Below, in pieces: positions 19,446 through 27,215 of a stretch of 64,000 bases of DNA. Source of the DNA: JACCZX01 sp963829995 (GTDB lineage: Bacteria > Pseudomonadota > Gammaproteobacteria > Burkholderiales > Burkholderiaceae_F). A program made the translations under genes and the position numbers. The DNA is taken from the NCBI GenBank assembly GCA_963829995.1, contig CAWHKW010000004.1:124001-188000 (forward strand). The letters run 5' to 3'. The notes under the pieces are model-generated. The model was not told the DNA's origin. It made no database searches and was given only the letters and a program-made list of their open reading frames with translations. Every line of letters begins with the position of its first letter. Positions within the stretch are counted from its first letter, which is position 1.

Positions 19446-20121
19446 CTACTTCGAGGCGTCTCGGAGTCGCAGCCCCTGAACATAATCCGCCACCGCACGT
19501 ATCTCCGCGTCCGACAGCTTCGCCGCAATCTCCTGCATAGCGACGTTATTGCGACGCGTGCCTTGCCGAAAATCTCTTAGCGTTGCTTCCACGTACTCGG
19601 CGTGCTGCGCCGCCAAGCGCGGATACTGCACCGGAATTCCCAGACCTGCAGGGTTGTGGCAGCCGGAACATGCAGGCAATGACTTTTCGGGCAGGCCAGC
19701 ACGCCAGATCCGCTGCCCAAGATCCAGCGTTTGCTTGTTTCGAGCGGTACCGAGCTGCGAGGGCTTGACTTGCAAACCAGGCGGAGACGTTGCGCTTGTC
19801 GTCGTCCGACAGTTGCGATGCCATGCCGTTCATGATCGCGTTCTCGCGCGCGGGACGTTGCTGCCCTTGTCGCACGGTGTAATCGAGCAGCTGTTTGTAC
19901 AAATACTCGGAGTGCTGCTGCGCCAATCGCGGGTTGGCGGGCGCCGCTGAATTGCCATCGACGCCATGACACGCAGCGCAGACCTGTGAAGCGATTTGTT
20001 GGCCCCGCGCAGGATCAACTTTTGGAGCCGGCTGCATCTGCGCATACACGTCGGCACCCTTTGTCAGCATCGTTAAGACGGCAACACCAACGAACAAACT
20101 CAATTGGGCTGAAAATTTCAT
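19446..20121 (-). pseudogene. dihaem cytochrome c (c4-like), frameshifted
   Basis: A periplasmic cytochrome with a signal peptide (about residues 1-28) and two haem sites: CAACH in the N-terminal half and CSGCH in the C-terminal half. This two-domain layout fits the cytochrome c4 family, electron carriers to terminal oxidases. The halves are in different frames; the switch lies between 19765 and 19778, just after N-V-S-A-W-F-A. The total is 676 nt, one over a multiple of three. Removing one base gives 224 residues, normal for c4. Unrepaired, the product has one haem and a scrambled tail. ATG 20121 follows an AAGGA. It is divergent from engB. Confidence 0.85.
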
Positions 20122-20178
20122 CAAGCGATTCCTTAGAACACAATGCCGACCGACGGCTGACGCCGCGAAGCGCCGCGT

Positions 20179-20184
20179 ATTCTA
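20179..20184 (-). promoter_or_regulatory. -10 box candidate for the cytochrome c gene
   Basis: TAGAAT (5/6 match) lies on the minus strand about 58 nt before the cytochrome start, with only a weak -35 upstream. It sits in the 105-bp region shared with divergent engB. Confidence 0.3.
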
Positions 20185-20226
20185 CGCAACCTGATTTTTC
20201 AGTCTTACCGACCGGAGTCGCAAGCC

Positions 20227-20844
20227 GTGCAGCTTTTTCGCTCCGCCCGTTTTGTTATGTCGGTGGCCGCATTGAGCGATTTGCCGCCTCCTGCATTGCC
20301 TGAAATCGCCTTCGCCGGCCGCTCCAACGCTGGCAAGTCGAGTGCGATTAACGTGCTTACTGATCAAAAGCGATTGGCATTTGCCAGCAAGACTCCTGGC
20401 CGTACGCAACTGCTGAACTTCTTCGAACTGTCCGAGCGTGATCAAGAAAAGCAAATCGTTGCGCGCGGAACGCTGGTCGATTTGCCGGGCTATGGCTTTG
20501 CACAGGCACCTCAGGCGCAACGCAACCAGTGGGATGAACTGGTCGGCGGATACGTGGCCCAACGACAGACGCTGGTGGGCATCGTGATCGTCATGGACGC
20601 GCGCCGTCCGCTGCTTGCCGGCGATGAAGCACTGATCGCGTTCGTCGGGCGCCAAACATCGCTGCACTTCCTGCTGACCAAGTCGGACCAACTGAATAAC
20701 GCGGAGAAAAAGAACGCGCTGGAATGGGCGCAACAGCGCGCCGCGCAAATTGGACCGCGCGCCACTGCGCAGCTGTTTTCGGCGCTGAAGCGGCAAGGAA
20801 CGGACGAACTTGCCTACATCCTTTCGGGGTGGTTGCGTAGTTGA
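20227..20844 (+). CDS. engB: ribosome biogenesis GTP-binding protein EngB/YsxC
   Basis: A 205-residue essential GTPase needed for assembly of the large ribosomal subunit. GTPase motifs are in order: G1 GRSNAGKSS (about residues 31-39), a G2 Thr in KTPGRTQ, G3 DLPGYG and G4 TKSD. Length is typical. The start is GTG at 20227 with a GGAG 11 nt upstream. It is divergent from the cytochrome c gene, a pairing common in proteobacteria. Confidence 0.95.
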   Translation: MQLFRSARFVMSVAALSDLPPPALPEIAFAGRSNAGKSSAINVLTDQKRLAFASKTPGRTQLLNFFELSERDQEKQIVARGTLVDLPGYGFAQAPQAQRNQWDELVGGYVAQRQTLVGIVIVMDARRPLLAGDEALIAFVGRQTSLHFLLTKSDQLNNAEKKNALEWAQQRAAQIGPRATAQLFSALKRQGTDELAYILSGWLRS

Positions 20845-20889
20845 CGTTGCGTCGTCCAGCGGATAAGAAGATGGATTAAGTACGTGGAT

Positions 20890-20925
20890 GTGAGGCACCA
20901 TCGCCTCGAAAGGCTTGATCCTCAC
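20890..20925 (+). other. stem-loop in the hemB leader
   Basis: An outer stem GTGAGG/CCTCAC (20890-20895 with 20920-20925) encloses an inner stem GCCT/AGGC with a CGAA loop (20903-20914). It ends 2 nt before the GGAG ribosome binding site of hemB, so folding could affect access to it. Confidence 0.4.
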
Positions 20926-20936
20926 TGGAGTTTTTC

Positions 20937-21947
20937 ATGCAGATTCTTGGGCAGTATCCGTCTGTGCGAATGCGCCGCATGCGACGCGACGATTTTTCGC
21001 GACGCCTGATGCGGGAGCATCGGGTGACAACCGACGATCTGATCTATCCGGTATTCGTTCTCGATGGCGAGAGGCGGGTCGAACCGGTTGCGTCGATGCC
21101 TGGCGTTGAGCGGGTATCGCTGGATCGGTTGTTGCCGATCGCTGAGGAATGTGTTCGATTGGGTATTCCGGTCGTCGCTTTGTTTCCGGTGATCGAGCAG
21201 GCACTCAAATCGGCCGATGGGCGCGAAGCGGTCAATCCCGACGGCATCGTGCTGCGAATCGCTCGGCAATTGAAGCAACGGTTTCCTGAACTGGGCGTAT
21301 TAACCGACGTCGCCCTTGATCCGTACACGACACATGGGCAGGACGGTGTGATCGACTCGTCCGGTTATGTCATGAACGATGAAACGATTGCAGTTCTGAC
21401 GCAGCAAGCACTGCTGCAGGCGCAAGCCGGCGTCGACATCGTGGCTCCAAGCGACATGATGGATGGCCGCATCGGCGCGATTCGCGCGGCACTCGAGAAA
21501 AACGGCGCCACGCACACGCGCATCATGGCCTATTCGGCCAAATACGCGAGCGCGTTTTTCGCTCCGTTTCGCGACGCCGTCGGATCGTCGGCCAACCTTG
21601 GCGCGTCGAACAAAATGACGTACCAAATGGATCCGGCGAACACGGACGAAGCACTGTGGGAAGTAGGACTTGATCTGGCCGAGGGCGCGGACATGGTGAT
21701 GGTCAAACCCGGCATGCCGTACCTCGACATCGTGCGCCGCGTGAAAGACACGTACAAGGCGCCGACGTTTGTCTATCAGGTGAGCGGCGAGTATTCGATG
21801 CTGAAGGCGGCCGCGGCCAACGGTTGGCTCGACGAGAAGAAAGTCGTGCTCGAATCGATGCTGGCCTTCAAGCGAGCCGGAGCTGACGGGATACTGACCT
21901 ACTTCGGACTGCAGGTCGCGCGTTGGTTGCGCGAAGAAAGCGCGTGA
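20937..21947 (+). CDS. hemB: delta-aminolevulinic acid dehydratase (porphobilinogen synthase)
   Basis: A 336-residue cytosolic enzyme that condenses two 5-aminolevulinate molecules to porphobilinogen for haem and sirohaem synthesis. The Schiff-base lysines are in AYSAKYASAF and MVKPGMPYLD. At the metal site the sequence reads D-V-A-L-D-P-Y-T-T-H-G-Q-D-G, with Asp in place of the zinc-binding cysteines of the E. coli type, indicating the magnesium-dependent (Pseudomonas-like) class. ATG 20937 has GGAG eight nt upstream. It converges on cutA with 4 nt between the stops. Confidence 0.97.
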   Translation: MQILGQYPSVRMRRMRRDDFSRRLMREHRVTTDDLIYPVFVLDGERRVEPVASMPGVERVSLDRLLPIAEECVRLGIPVVALFPVIEQALKSADGREAVNPDGIVLRIARQLKQRFPELGVLTDVALDPYTTHGQDGVIDSSGYVMNDETIAVLTQQALLQAQAGVDIVAPSDMMDGRIGAIRAALEKNGATHTRIMAYSAKYASAFFAPFRDAVGSSANLGASNKMTYQMDPANTDEALWEVGLDLAEGADMVMVKPGMPYLDIVRRVKDTYKAPTFVYQVSGEYSMLKAAAANGWLDEKKVVLESMLAFKRAGADGILTYFGLQVARWLREESA

Positions 21948-21951
21948 GCCG

Positions 21952-22284
21952 TCAGGCCATCAACGGCCGCGCGGTTTCGGCCTCGATCCAACGCAAATAG
22001 GCCGCGTGACCGGCAACTATCGGTAGCGCGATGATCTCCGGAACCTCGTACGGATGGAGGTGCCGGATCGCTTGCTCGACGTCAGCGTAACGCTCGCGCG
22101 TAGTTTTGATCAGCAGCGGCACCTCGACCGCCCGCTCAACGTTGCCCTGCCAGCGATAGATCGAGCTGACTGGCGCCAGTCGATTGACGCATGCGGCCAG
22201 CGCCTGCTCGACCAACACTAACGCGATGCGATCCGCGACCGCTTCGTCCGGACAATTGGTCAGCACAAGCAGCGGCTCAGCCAT
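21952..22284 (-). CDS. cutA: divalent-cation tolerance protein CutA
   Basis: A 110-residue trimeric ferredoxin-fold protein of the CutA1 family, linked to copper tolerance in E. coli, though its exact role is unsettled. Conserved stretches are T-N-C-P-D (start), the L-A-A-C-V-N segment, S-I-Y-R-W-Q-G and the C-terminal H-P-Y-E-V-P-E-I. It starts 10 nt downstream of the structured repeat at 22295-22398 and lies after the alpha operon on the same strand. Confidence 0.93.
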   Translation of the reverse strand: MAEPLLVLTNCPDEAVADRIALVLVEQALAACVNRLAPVSSIYRWQGNVERAVEVPLLIKTTRERYADVEQAIRHLHPYEVPEIIALPIVAGHAAYLRWIEAETARPLMA

Positions 22285-22294
22285 CAGCGTGATG

Positions 22295-22398
22295 CAAAGC
22301 TACTGCGCCCCCCGATCTTGCCTCTGCGGTGCTCAACGTACTCCCCGTACGCCTGCGCTCCTCAACGCAACCTCGGGGCTGCTCGCTACGCTTTTCAT
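22295..22398 (-). repeat. structured dispersed repeat, copy B
   Basis: About 104 nt fill nearly the whole rplQ-cutA spacer. A second copy lies at 63718-63819. In the minus-strand sense shared blocks are AAGCG, GCGAGCAG, GAGGAGCG, GAGCACCGCAG and the terminal GCGCAGTAGCTTTG. Between them copy B forms a stem from 22310-22321 with 22367-22378 (6 bp, a 2x2 internal loop, 4 bp) and an apical stem CGTAC/GTACG at 22337-22351. The terminal block points toward the next gene (cutA), as in the other copy toward gspJ. Confidence 0.75.
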
Positions 22399-22406
22399 CG
22401 CGCTGA

Positions 22407-22805
22407 CTACGATGCCGAATCTGCTTCCGCTTCTCCGGCGACGGGCGCCGGGCGATCGACCAGTTCCATAAATGCCATCGGCGCGTTATCGCCGACTCTG
22501 AAGCCCATCTTCAAAATGCGCGTATAGCCGCCGTTGCGCGCGGCATAGCGCGGCCCGATCTCGCTGAACAGCTTGACTACGATCTCGCGATCCCGCAGCC
22601 GATTGAACGCCAGCCGCTTGTTGGCCACCGTCGGTTCTCTTCCCAGCGTGATCAGCGGCTCAACCACACGCCGTAACTCCTTGGCCTTCGGCAGCGTGGT
22701 CTTGATCGCTTCATGCCGCAGCAGCGAATTGGTCATGTTGCGCAACATCGCAAGCCGGTGGCTGCTTGTGCGATTAAGTTTGCGTAGTCCGTGTCCGTGA
22801 CGCAT
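22407..22805 (-). CDS. rplQ: 50S ribosomal protein L17
   Basis: A 132-residue L17 with the conserved opening M-R-H-G-H-G-L-R-K-L-N-R-T-S-S-H-R and the central L-R-R-V-V-E-P-L-I-T-L. L17 binds 23S rRNA near the tunnel exit. The C-terminus is an acidic Ala/Glu tail slightly longer than in E. coli. It is the last gene of the alpha operon, 88 nt after rpoA. Confidence 0.97.
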   Translation of the reverse strand: MRHGHGLRKLNRTSSHRLAMLRNMTNSLLRHEAIKTTLPKAKELRRVVEPLITLGREPTVANKRLAFNRLRDREIVVKLFSEIGPRYAARNGGYTRILKMGFRVGDNAPMAFMELVDRPAPVAGEAEADSAS

Positions 22806-22846
22806 TTGTCGCTCCGATCAGTGTCTTAGTGTTGCGAGTCTTCGAT

Positions 22847-22868
22847 CCCACTCGATCTAGTGAGTGGG
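22847..22868 (-). other. stem-loop in the rpoA-rplQ spacer
   Basis: CCCACTC and GAGTGGG form a perfect 7-bp stem with an 8-nt loop, 25 nt after the rpoA stop. There is no T-run, so it is not an intrinsic terminator. A processing or stabilising role is possible. Confidence 0.4.
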
Positions 22869-22893
22869 CGGCTCGCTTCTATTCGGTTGATGC

Positions 22894-23880
22894 TTACTGG
22901 CGTTCCATTCCTGCCGGTGGCCAGTTCTCCAGCTTCATACCAAGCGTGAGACCGCGCGCCGCCAGTACTTCCTTGATCTCGTTCAGCGACTTGCGGCCCA
23001 GATTCGGCGTTTTCAGCAATTCATTCTCGGTCCGCTGGATCAGATCGCCGATGTAATAGATGTTCTCTGCCTTCAAACAATTGGCAGAGCGCACGGTGAG
23101 CTCGAGGTCATCGACCGGGCGCAGAAGAATCGGATCGACCTGTGGCGCCCGTGACGATTGAGCCAGCGCTGACTCGGCCATTCCTTCCAGCGCACCGAAC
23201 ACCTGAAGCTGATCCATCAGGATGCGTGCCGATTGCCGCACCGCTTCCTCCGGCGTAATCGCGCCGTTGGTTTCGATCGTCATCACCAGCTTGTCGAGAT
23301 CGGTACGTTGCTCGACGCGCGCCGCTTCCACGGCGTACGAAACACGCTTGACCGGCGAAAATGACGCATCCATCACGATGCGGCCGATCGTCTTCGAATG
23401 ATCGTCGCGAAACGCGCGCACGTTGCCGGGCACGTAACCACGGCCCTTTTCGATCTTGATTTGCAGCTCCAATCGGCCGCCGCTCGACAGATGCGCGATG
23501 ACGTGATCGGGATTGACGACTTCGACATCGTGCGGCAACTCGATATCGCCCGCTGTAACGACGCCTTCGCCGTCCTTCTTAAGAGTTAGCGTGACTTCAT
23601 CGCGGTTATGCAGCTTGAAGACGACGCCCTTCAGGTTCAGCAGGATATCGACGACGTCTTCGCGCACGCCATCCAAGGTCGAATATTCGTGCACGACACC
23701 GGTGATTTGCGCTTCGGTCGGCGCGTAGCCCACCATAGACGACAACAGAATGCGGCGTAGCGCATTGCCCAGCGTGTGGCCGTAGCCGCGCTCGAATGGC
23801 TCCATCGTGACGACTGCGGAGTTATGCCCGATCGCTTCAACTTCGATCGCGCGCGGTTTCAATAGTGCAACGTTTGCCAT
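22894..23880 (-). CDS. rpoA: DNA-directed RNA polymerase subunit alpha
   Basis: A 328-residue alpha subunit. The N-terminal domain (about 1-235, with G-Y-G-H-T-L-G-N-A-L-R-R) dimerises and scaffolds beta and beta'. A linker follows, then the C-terminal domain (about 245-310, with LELTVRSANCLKAENI) that contacts UP elements and activators. The start is ATG 23880 behind AGAGGA; an upstream in-frame extension is not needed. Confidence 0.98.
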   Translation of the reverse strand: MANVALLKPRAIEVEAIGHNSAVVTMEPFERGYGHTLGNALRRILLSSMVGYAPTEAQITGVVHEYSTLDGVREDVVDILLNLKGVVFKLHNRDEVTLTLKKDGEGVVTAGDIELPHDVEVVNPDHVIAHLSSGGRLELQIKIEKGRGYVPGNVRAFRDDHSKTIGRIVMDASFSPVKRVSYAVEAARVEQRTDLDKLVMTIETNGAITPEEAVRQSARILMDQLQVFGALEGMAESALAQSSRAPQVDPILLRPVDDLELTVRSANCLKAENIYYIGDLIQRTENELLKTPNLGRKSLNEIKEVLAARGLTLGMKLENWPPAGMERQ

Positions 23881-23942
23881 GATGATTCCTCTCAATGCCC
23901 TCAGCTCGTTACGCCGATAAGGCTGATCGGGCGATTGACGCC

Positions 23943-24002
23943 GGAATCAGCTGCCCAACCTGATTCCCGAAAACTTGTGTTGCCGGTGTCGCGGACACCG
24001 GC
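23943..24002 (-). other. tandem perfect stem-loops in the rpsD-rpoA spacer
   Basis: Two perfect stems lie in the 134-nt spacer: GCCGGTGTC/GACACCGGC (9 bp, 3-nt loop, 23982-24002) and GGAATCAG/CTGATTCC (8 bp, 9-nt loop, 23943-23967). Neither has a T-run. They could be an RNase site or a barrier that sets rpoA output relative to the ribosomal genes upstream. Confidence 0.5.
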
Positions 24003-24014
24003 GCCCCTGAACAT

Positions 24015-24638
24015 TTATCGCGAGTAAAGCTCGACTACTAAAGATTCGTTAACGTCCTTCGCCACATCGCTGCGCTCCGGCGTGGACTTGAATTTGCCTT
24101 CCAGCTTGGTCGTGTCGACATCGACCCACGACGGGAAGCCGGTCTGCCCTGCCAACGTCAGCGCTTCCGCAATGCGGCCTTGTTTACGCGCCTTTTCACG
24201 CACGGCGACCAGGTCGCCGACACGTACCCGCATCGACGGAATGCCTGCGGTGTCACCATTGATCGTGATGGCCCGGTGCGACACCAACTGCCGCGCCTCC
24301 GCGCGCGTCGCACCGAAGCCCATCCGGTACACCACGTTGTCCAGTCGGGATTCCAGCAGCATGATCAAATGCTCACCGGTGTTGCCCTTGCGGCTCGACG
24401 CTTCCTGGTAGTAACGCCGAAATTGGCGCTCGAGCACTCCGTACATGCGCTTCAACTTCTGCTTCTCGCGCAACTGCGTGCCATAGTCCGACTGGCGCGC
24501 ACCCGAGGTGCGGCCATGCTGACCGGGCTTGCTGTCGGCCTTCGCCTTCGAATCGAAAGCGCGGCGCGAGCTCTTCAAAAATAGATCAGTGCCTTCGCGA
24601 CGCGAAAGCTTTAGCTTGGGTCCTGTGTAACGAGCCAC
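24015..24638 (-). CDS. rpsD: 30S ribosomal protein S4
   Basis: A 207-residue primary 16S-binding protein that nucleates assembly of the 30S body. It opens M-A-R-Y-T-G-P-K-L-K-L-S-R-R-E-G; the zinc-binding cysteines of some S4 proteins are absent. The S4 RNA-binding domain (L-E-S-R-L-D-N-V-V-Y-R-M-G-F) occupies about residues 95-160. In E. coli S4 represses the alpha operon; whether it does so here is not visible. Confidence 0.98.
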   Translation of the reverse strand: MARYTGPKLKLSRREGTDLFLKSSRRAFDSKAKADSKPGQHGRTSGARQSDYGTQLREKQKLKRMYGVLERQFRRYYQEASSRKGNTGEHLIMLLESRLDNVVYRMGFGATRAEARQLVSHRAITINGDTAGIPSMRVRVGDLVAVREKARKQGRIAEALTLAGQTGFPSWVDVDTTKLEGKFKSTPERSDVAKDVNESLVVELYSR

Positions 24639-24716
24639 TATCTTTCCTCAATGATCCTGCAGCATCGCTGCATTAAGTTCGTCACGGTTAGACGAACAGT
24701 GGTTGGCACTTCGTCG

Positions 24717-25130
24717 CTATACGCGACGACGCTTCGGTGGACGCACGCCGTTATGCGGTACCGGTGTGATGTCCTGAATCGATGAAACACGAATACCGAT
24801 CGCATTCAACGCCCGCACTGACGACTCCCGGCCCGGTCCGGGTCCGGTGATGCGCACATCAAGATTCTTGATGCCGTGCTCCTGTGCAGCGCGACCGGCT
24901 GTTTCGGCAGCGACCTGCGCCGCGAACGGTGTCGATTTGCGCGAGCCCTTGAAGCCGGCTCCACCCGATGTCGCCCACGACAGCGTGTTGCCTTGCCGGT
25001 CGGTGATCGTAATGATCGTGTTGTTAAACGACGCGTGCACGTGCGCAATGCCGTCGGAGACGACCTTCTTGATCTTCTTACGCGCACGCTGCTGAGCAGC
25101 GACCTGTTGCGGAGACGGAGCTTTCGCCAT
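24717..25130 (-). CDS. rpsK: 30S ribosomal protein S11
   Basis: A 137-residue S11 of the 30S platform. The N-terminus is a short basic extension; the core begins at V-S-D-G-I-A-H-V-H-A-S-F-N-N-T. The C-terminal tail G-V-R-P-P-K-R-R-R-V is the conserved rRNA-binding end. It lies 9 nt after rpsM. Confidence 0.98.
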   Translation of the reverse strand: MAKAPSPQQVAAQQRARKKIKKVVSDGIAHVHASFNNTIITITDRQGNTLSWATSGGAGFKGSRKSTPFAAQVAAETAGRAAQEHGIKNLDVRITGPGPGRESSVRALNAIGIRVSSIQDITPVPHNGVRPPKRRRV

Positions 25131-25139
25131 TTAGTTTTC

Positions 25140-25514
25140 CTAGGTTGCTGCTTTTTTCAGCGACACACCGGCCTTGCGCGGACCTTTGCGTGTACGGGCA
25201 TTGGTACGGGTACGTTGGCCGCGCACGGGAAGGCCACGCCGATGCCGGACACCGCGATACGTGCCGAGATCGATCAGACGCTTGATCGAAAGCTGGACCT
25301 CGCGCCGCAGGTCGCCTTCTACCGTCGCGCGTCCCATCGCCTCGCGAATGCGTTCGACCTCGGCGTCATTGAGTTCCTTGACCTTTTTGTCGTACGGAAC
25401 TCCGGCGGCGTCCAGGATCGCGCGCGCACGTGCGCGGCCGATGCCGTAGATCGACGTCAGGCCGATCTCGGCGTGTTGATGCGGCGGAATGTTGATGCCG
25501 GCAATACGAGCCAT
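25140..25514 (-). CDS. rpsM: 30S ribosomal protein S13
   Basis: A 124-residue S13 of the 30S head, which forms inter-subunit bridges and contacts P-site tRNA through its tail. It opens M-A-R-I-A-G-I-N-I-P, has the helix-two-turn-helix region Y-G-I-G-R-A-R-A and the conserved R-G-L-P-V-R-G-Q-R-T. The basic tail ends K-K-A-A-T, slightly longer than in E. coli. Confidence 0.98.
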   Translation of the reverse strand: MARIAGINIPPHQHAEIGLTSIYGIGRARARAILDAAGVPYDKKVKELNDAEVERIREAMGRATVEGDLRREVQLSIKRLIDLGTYRGVRHRRGLPVRGQRTRTNARTRKGPRKAGVSLKKAAT

Positions 25515-25522
25515 TGCTACTC

Positions 25523-25636
25523 CTATCCTTGACGCTGCTTATGGCGCGGATCGGAACAAATCACCCGCACCACGCGCTTGCGCTTGATGACCTTGCACTT
25601 GCGGCACATTTTTTTTACGGAAGCCATCACTTTCAT
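25523..25636 (-). CDS. rpmJ: 50S ribosomal protein L36
   Basis: A 37-residue protein between infA and rpsM. It reads M-K-V-M-A-S-V-K-K-M-C-R-K-C and carries the zinc set Cys11, Cys14, Cys27 and His32 (C-S-D-P-R-H), so it is the zinc-binding C+ form. L36 is a small late-assembly protein of the 50S subunit. The start ATG at 25636 and stop at 25523 were read directly from the sequence. Confidence 0.95.
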   Translation of the reverse strand: MKVMASVKKMCRKCKVIKRKRVVRVICSDPRHKQRQG

Positions 25637-25654
25637 TTTGAATCTCCACGTGCC

Positions 25655-25873
25655 CTATTTGGCACGAAACACTATGCGCGCTCGCGACAGGTCGTAGGGC
25701 GTCAGTTCGACGGTGACCTTGTCGCCCGGCAGGATGCGGATGTAGTGCATTCGCATCTTTCCGGAAATATGTCCCAACACCACGTGCCCGTTCTCCAGCT
25801 TTACTCGAAACGTCGCGTTTGGGAGATTTTCAAGAATCTCCCCCTGCATCTGAATCGCATCATCTTTGGACAT
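25655..25873 (-). CDS. infA: translation initiation factor IF-1
   Basis: A 72-residue single-domain S1/OB-fold protein that blocks the ribosomal A site during initiation. It carries the conserved Q-G-E-I-L-E-N-L-P-N-A-T-F-R-V and G-K-M-R-M-H-Y-I-R-I-L-P-G-D. Its start overlaps the secY stop by 1 nt (TGATG). infA between secY and rpmJ is the usual betaproteobacterial spc-operon order. Confidence 0.97.
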   Translation of the reverse strand: MSKDDAIQMQGEILENLPNATFRVKLENGHVVLGHISGKMRMHYIRILPGDKVTVELTPYDLSRARIVFRAK

Positions 25874-27207
25874 CAGCGCGGCAGCTGGCCCGGGCCAAAA
25901 CCCTTGAAGTTGGCCTTCTTCAGCAGTGATTCGTACTGATGCGTCATCAAATAAGCCTGCACCTGCGCCATGAAATCCATCGTCACCACAACGACGATCA
26001 GCAGCGACGTGCCGCCGAAATAAAATGGCACCGAAAAGCGCGTGTTCAAGAACTCCGGCACCAGGCAGACAAACGTGATGTAGATCGCGCCGGCCAGCGT
26101 CAGGCGCATCAGGATGCGGTCAACGTAGCGCGCCGTCTGATCGCCCGGACGGATCCCAGGTACGAAGGCGCCGCTCTTCTTCAGGTTATCCGCGGTTTCC
26201 TTGCTGTTGAATACGAGCGCGGTATAGAAGAAACAGAAAAAGATGATCAACCCCGCGTACAGAAACATATAGAGCGGCTGGCCTGGAGACAGCGCCGCAG
26301 CCAGATCGCGAATCCACAGCGTCGCGTCACCGGTCGTGAACCAGCTCGCAAGCGTCGCAGGGAAAAGTATCAACGACGAAGCAAAGATCGGCGGAATCAC
26401 GCCCGACATGTTCAGCTTCAGCGGCAGAAACGAGCTCTGTCCGCCGTACACCTTGTTGCCGACCTGGCGCTTGGCGTAGTTGACTGTGATTTTGCGCTGC
26501 CCGCGCTCGACGAACACGACGAACGCGGTGACCGCGACGATCAGCGCGATGATGAAAAGCGCCGCCAGCGGTGCCAAGCCACCCGTACGTACCAGCTCGA
26601 ACACGCCGCCGATCGCAGTCGGCAAGCCAGCGACGATGCCGGCAAAAATCAGAATCGATATTCCGTTGCCGAGACCGCGCTCGGTGATCTGCTCGCCTAG
26701 CCACATCAGGAACATCGTGCCGGTCACCAGCGACGTGACGCACACAAAGCGGAACATCAGGCCCGGATCAAGCACCAGGTTCGCCTGCGACTCGATTGCA
26801 ACCGAGATCCCGATCGCCTGAAAAATCGCCAGCGCCAACGTGCCGTAGCGCGTGTATTGCGTGATCTTGCGCCGCCCCGATTCGCCTTCCTTGCGCAACG
26901 CCTCCATCGCCGGCATCACGTAGGTCAGCATCTGCATGATGATGGACGCCGATATGTACGGCATGATTCCCAGCGCGAGCACCGAGAAACGTTCGAGCGC
27001 GCCGCCGGAAAACATATTGAACAGCCCGAGGATGCCGCCTTGCTGGCTGTTAAACAGCTGCCGCAGCTGATCCGGGTCGATGCCCGGCACCGGGATATGC
27101 GTACCGACCCGGTAGACGACGAGCGCCAGCACCAGAAAGATCAGGCGCCGCTTGAGGTCGCCGTACTTTCCGGTGTTGCCTAATGTGTTGGGCAGGCTCG
27201 TCGCCAC
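25873..27207 (-). CDS. secY: protein translocase subunit SecY
   Basis: A 444-residue inner-membrane channel subunit of SecYEG with ten predicted membrane segments. The first segment begins near R-R-L-I-F-L-V-L-A-L; the plug region G-G-A-L-E-R-F-S-V-L-A-L-G-I-M-P-Y is typical. The C-terminal cytoplasmic tail ends G-P-G-Q-L-P-R. Its partner secE lies at 53.3-53.7 kb. It follows rplO by 8 nt. Confidence 0.98.
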   Translation of the reverse strand: MATSLPNTLGNTGKYGDLKRRLIFLVLALVVYRVGTHIPVPGIDPDQLRQLFNSQQGGILGLFNMFSGGALERFSVLALGIMPYISASIIMQMLTYVMPAMEALRKEGESGRRKITQYTRYGTLALAIFQAIGISVAIESQANLVLDPGLMFRFVCVTSLVTGTMFLMWLGEQITERGLGNGISILIFAGIVAGLPTAIGGVFELVRTGGLAPLAALFIIALIVAVTAFVVFVERGQRKITVNYAKRQVGNKVYGGQSSFLPLKLNMSGVIPPIFASSLILFPATLASWFTTGDATLWIRDLAAALSPGQPLYMFLYAGLIIFFCFFYTALVFNSKETADNLKKSGAFVPGIRPGDQTARYVDRILMRLTLAGAIYITFVCLVPEFLNTRFSVPFYFGGTSLLIVVVVTMDFMAQVQAYLMTHQYESLLKKANFKGFGPGQLPR

Positions 27208-27215
27208 AGTTTTCC

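Noticed and set aside
22295..22398. Copy B of the repeat as a Rho-independent terminator for the alpha operon
   Set aside because: The stem has no T-run after it in either direction, and a copy occurs inside the gspJ coding sequence, where a terminator would be harmful.
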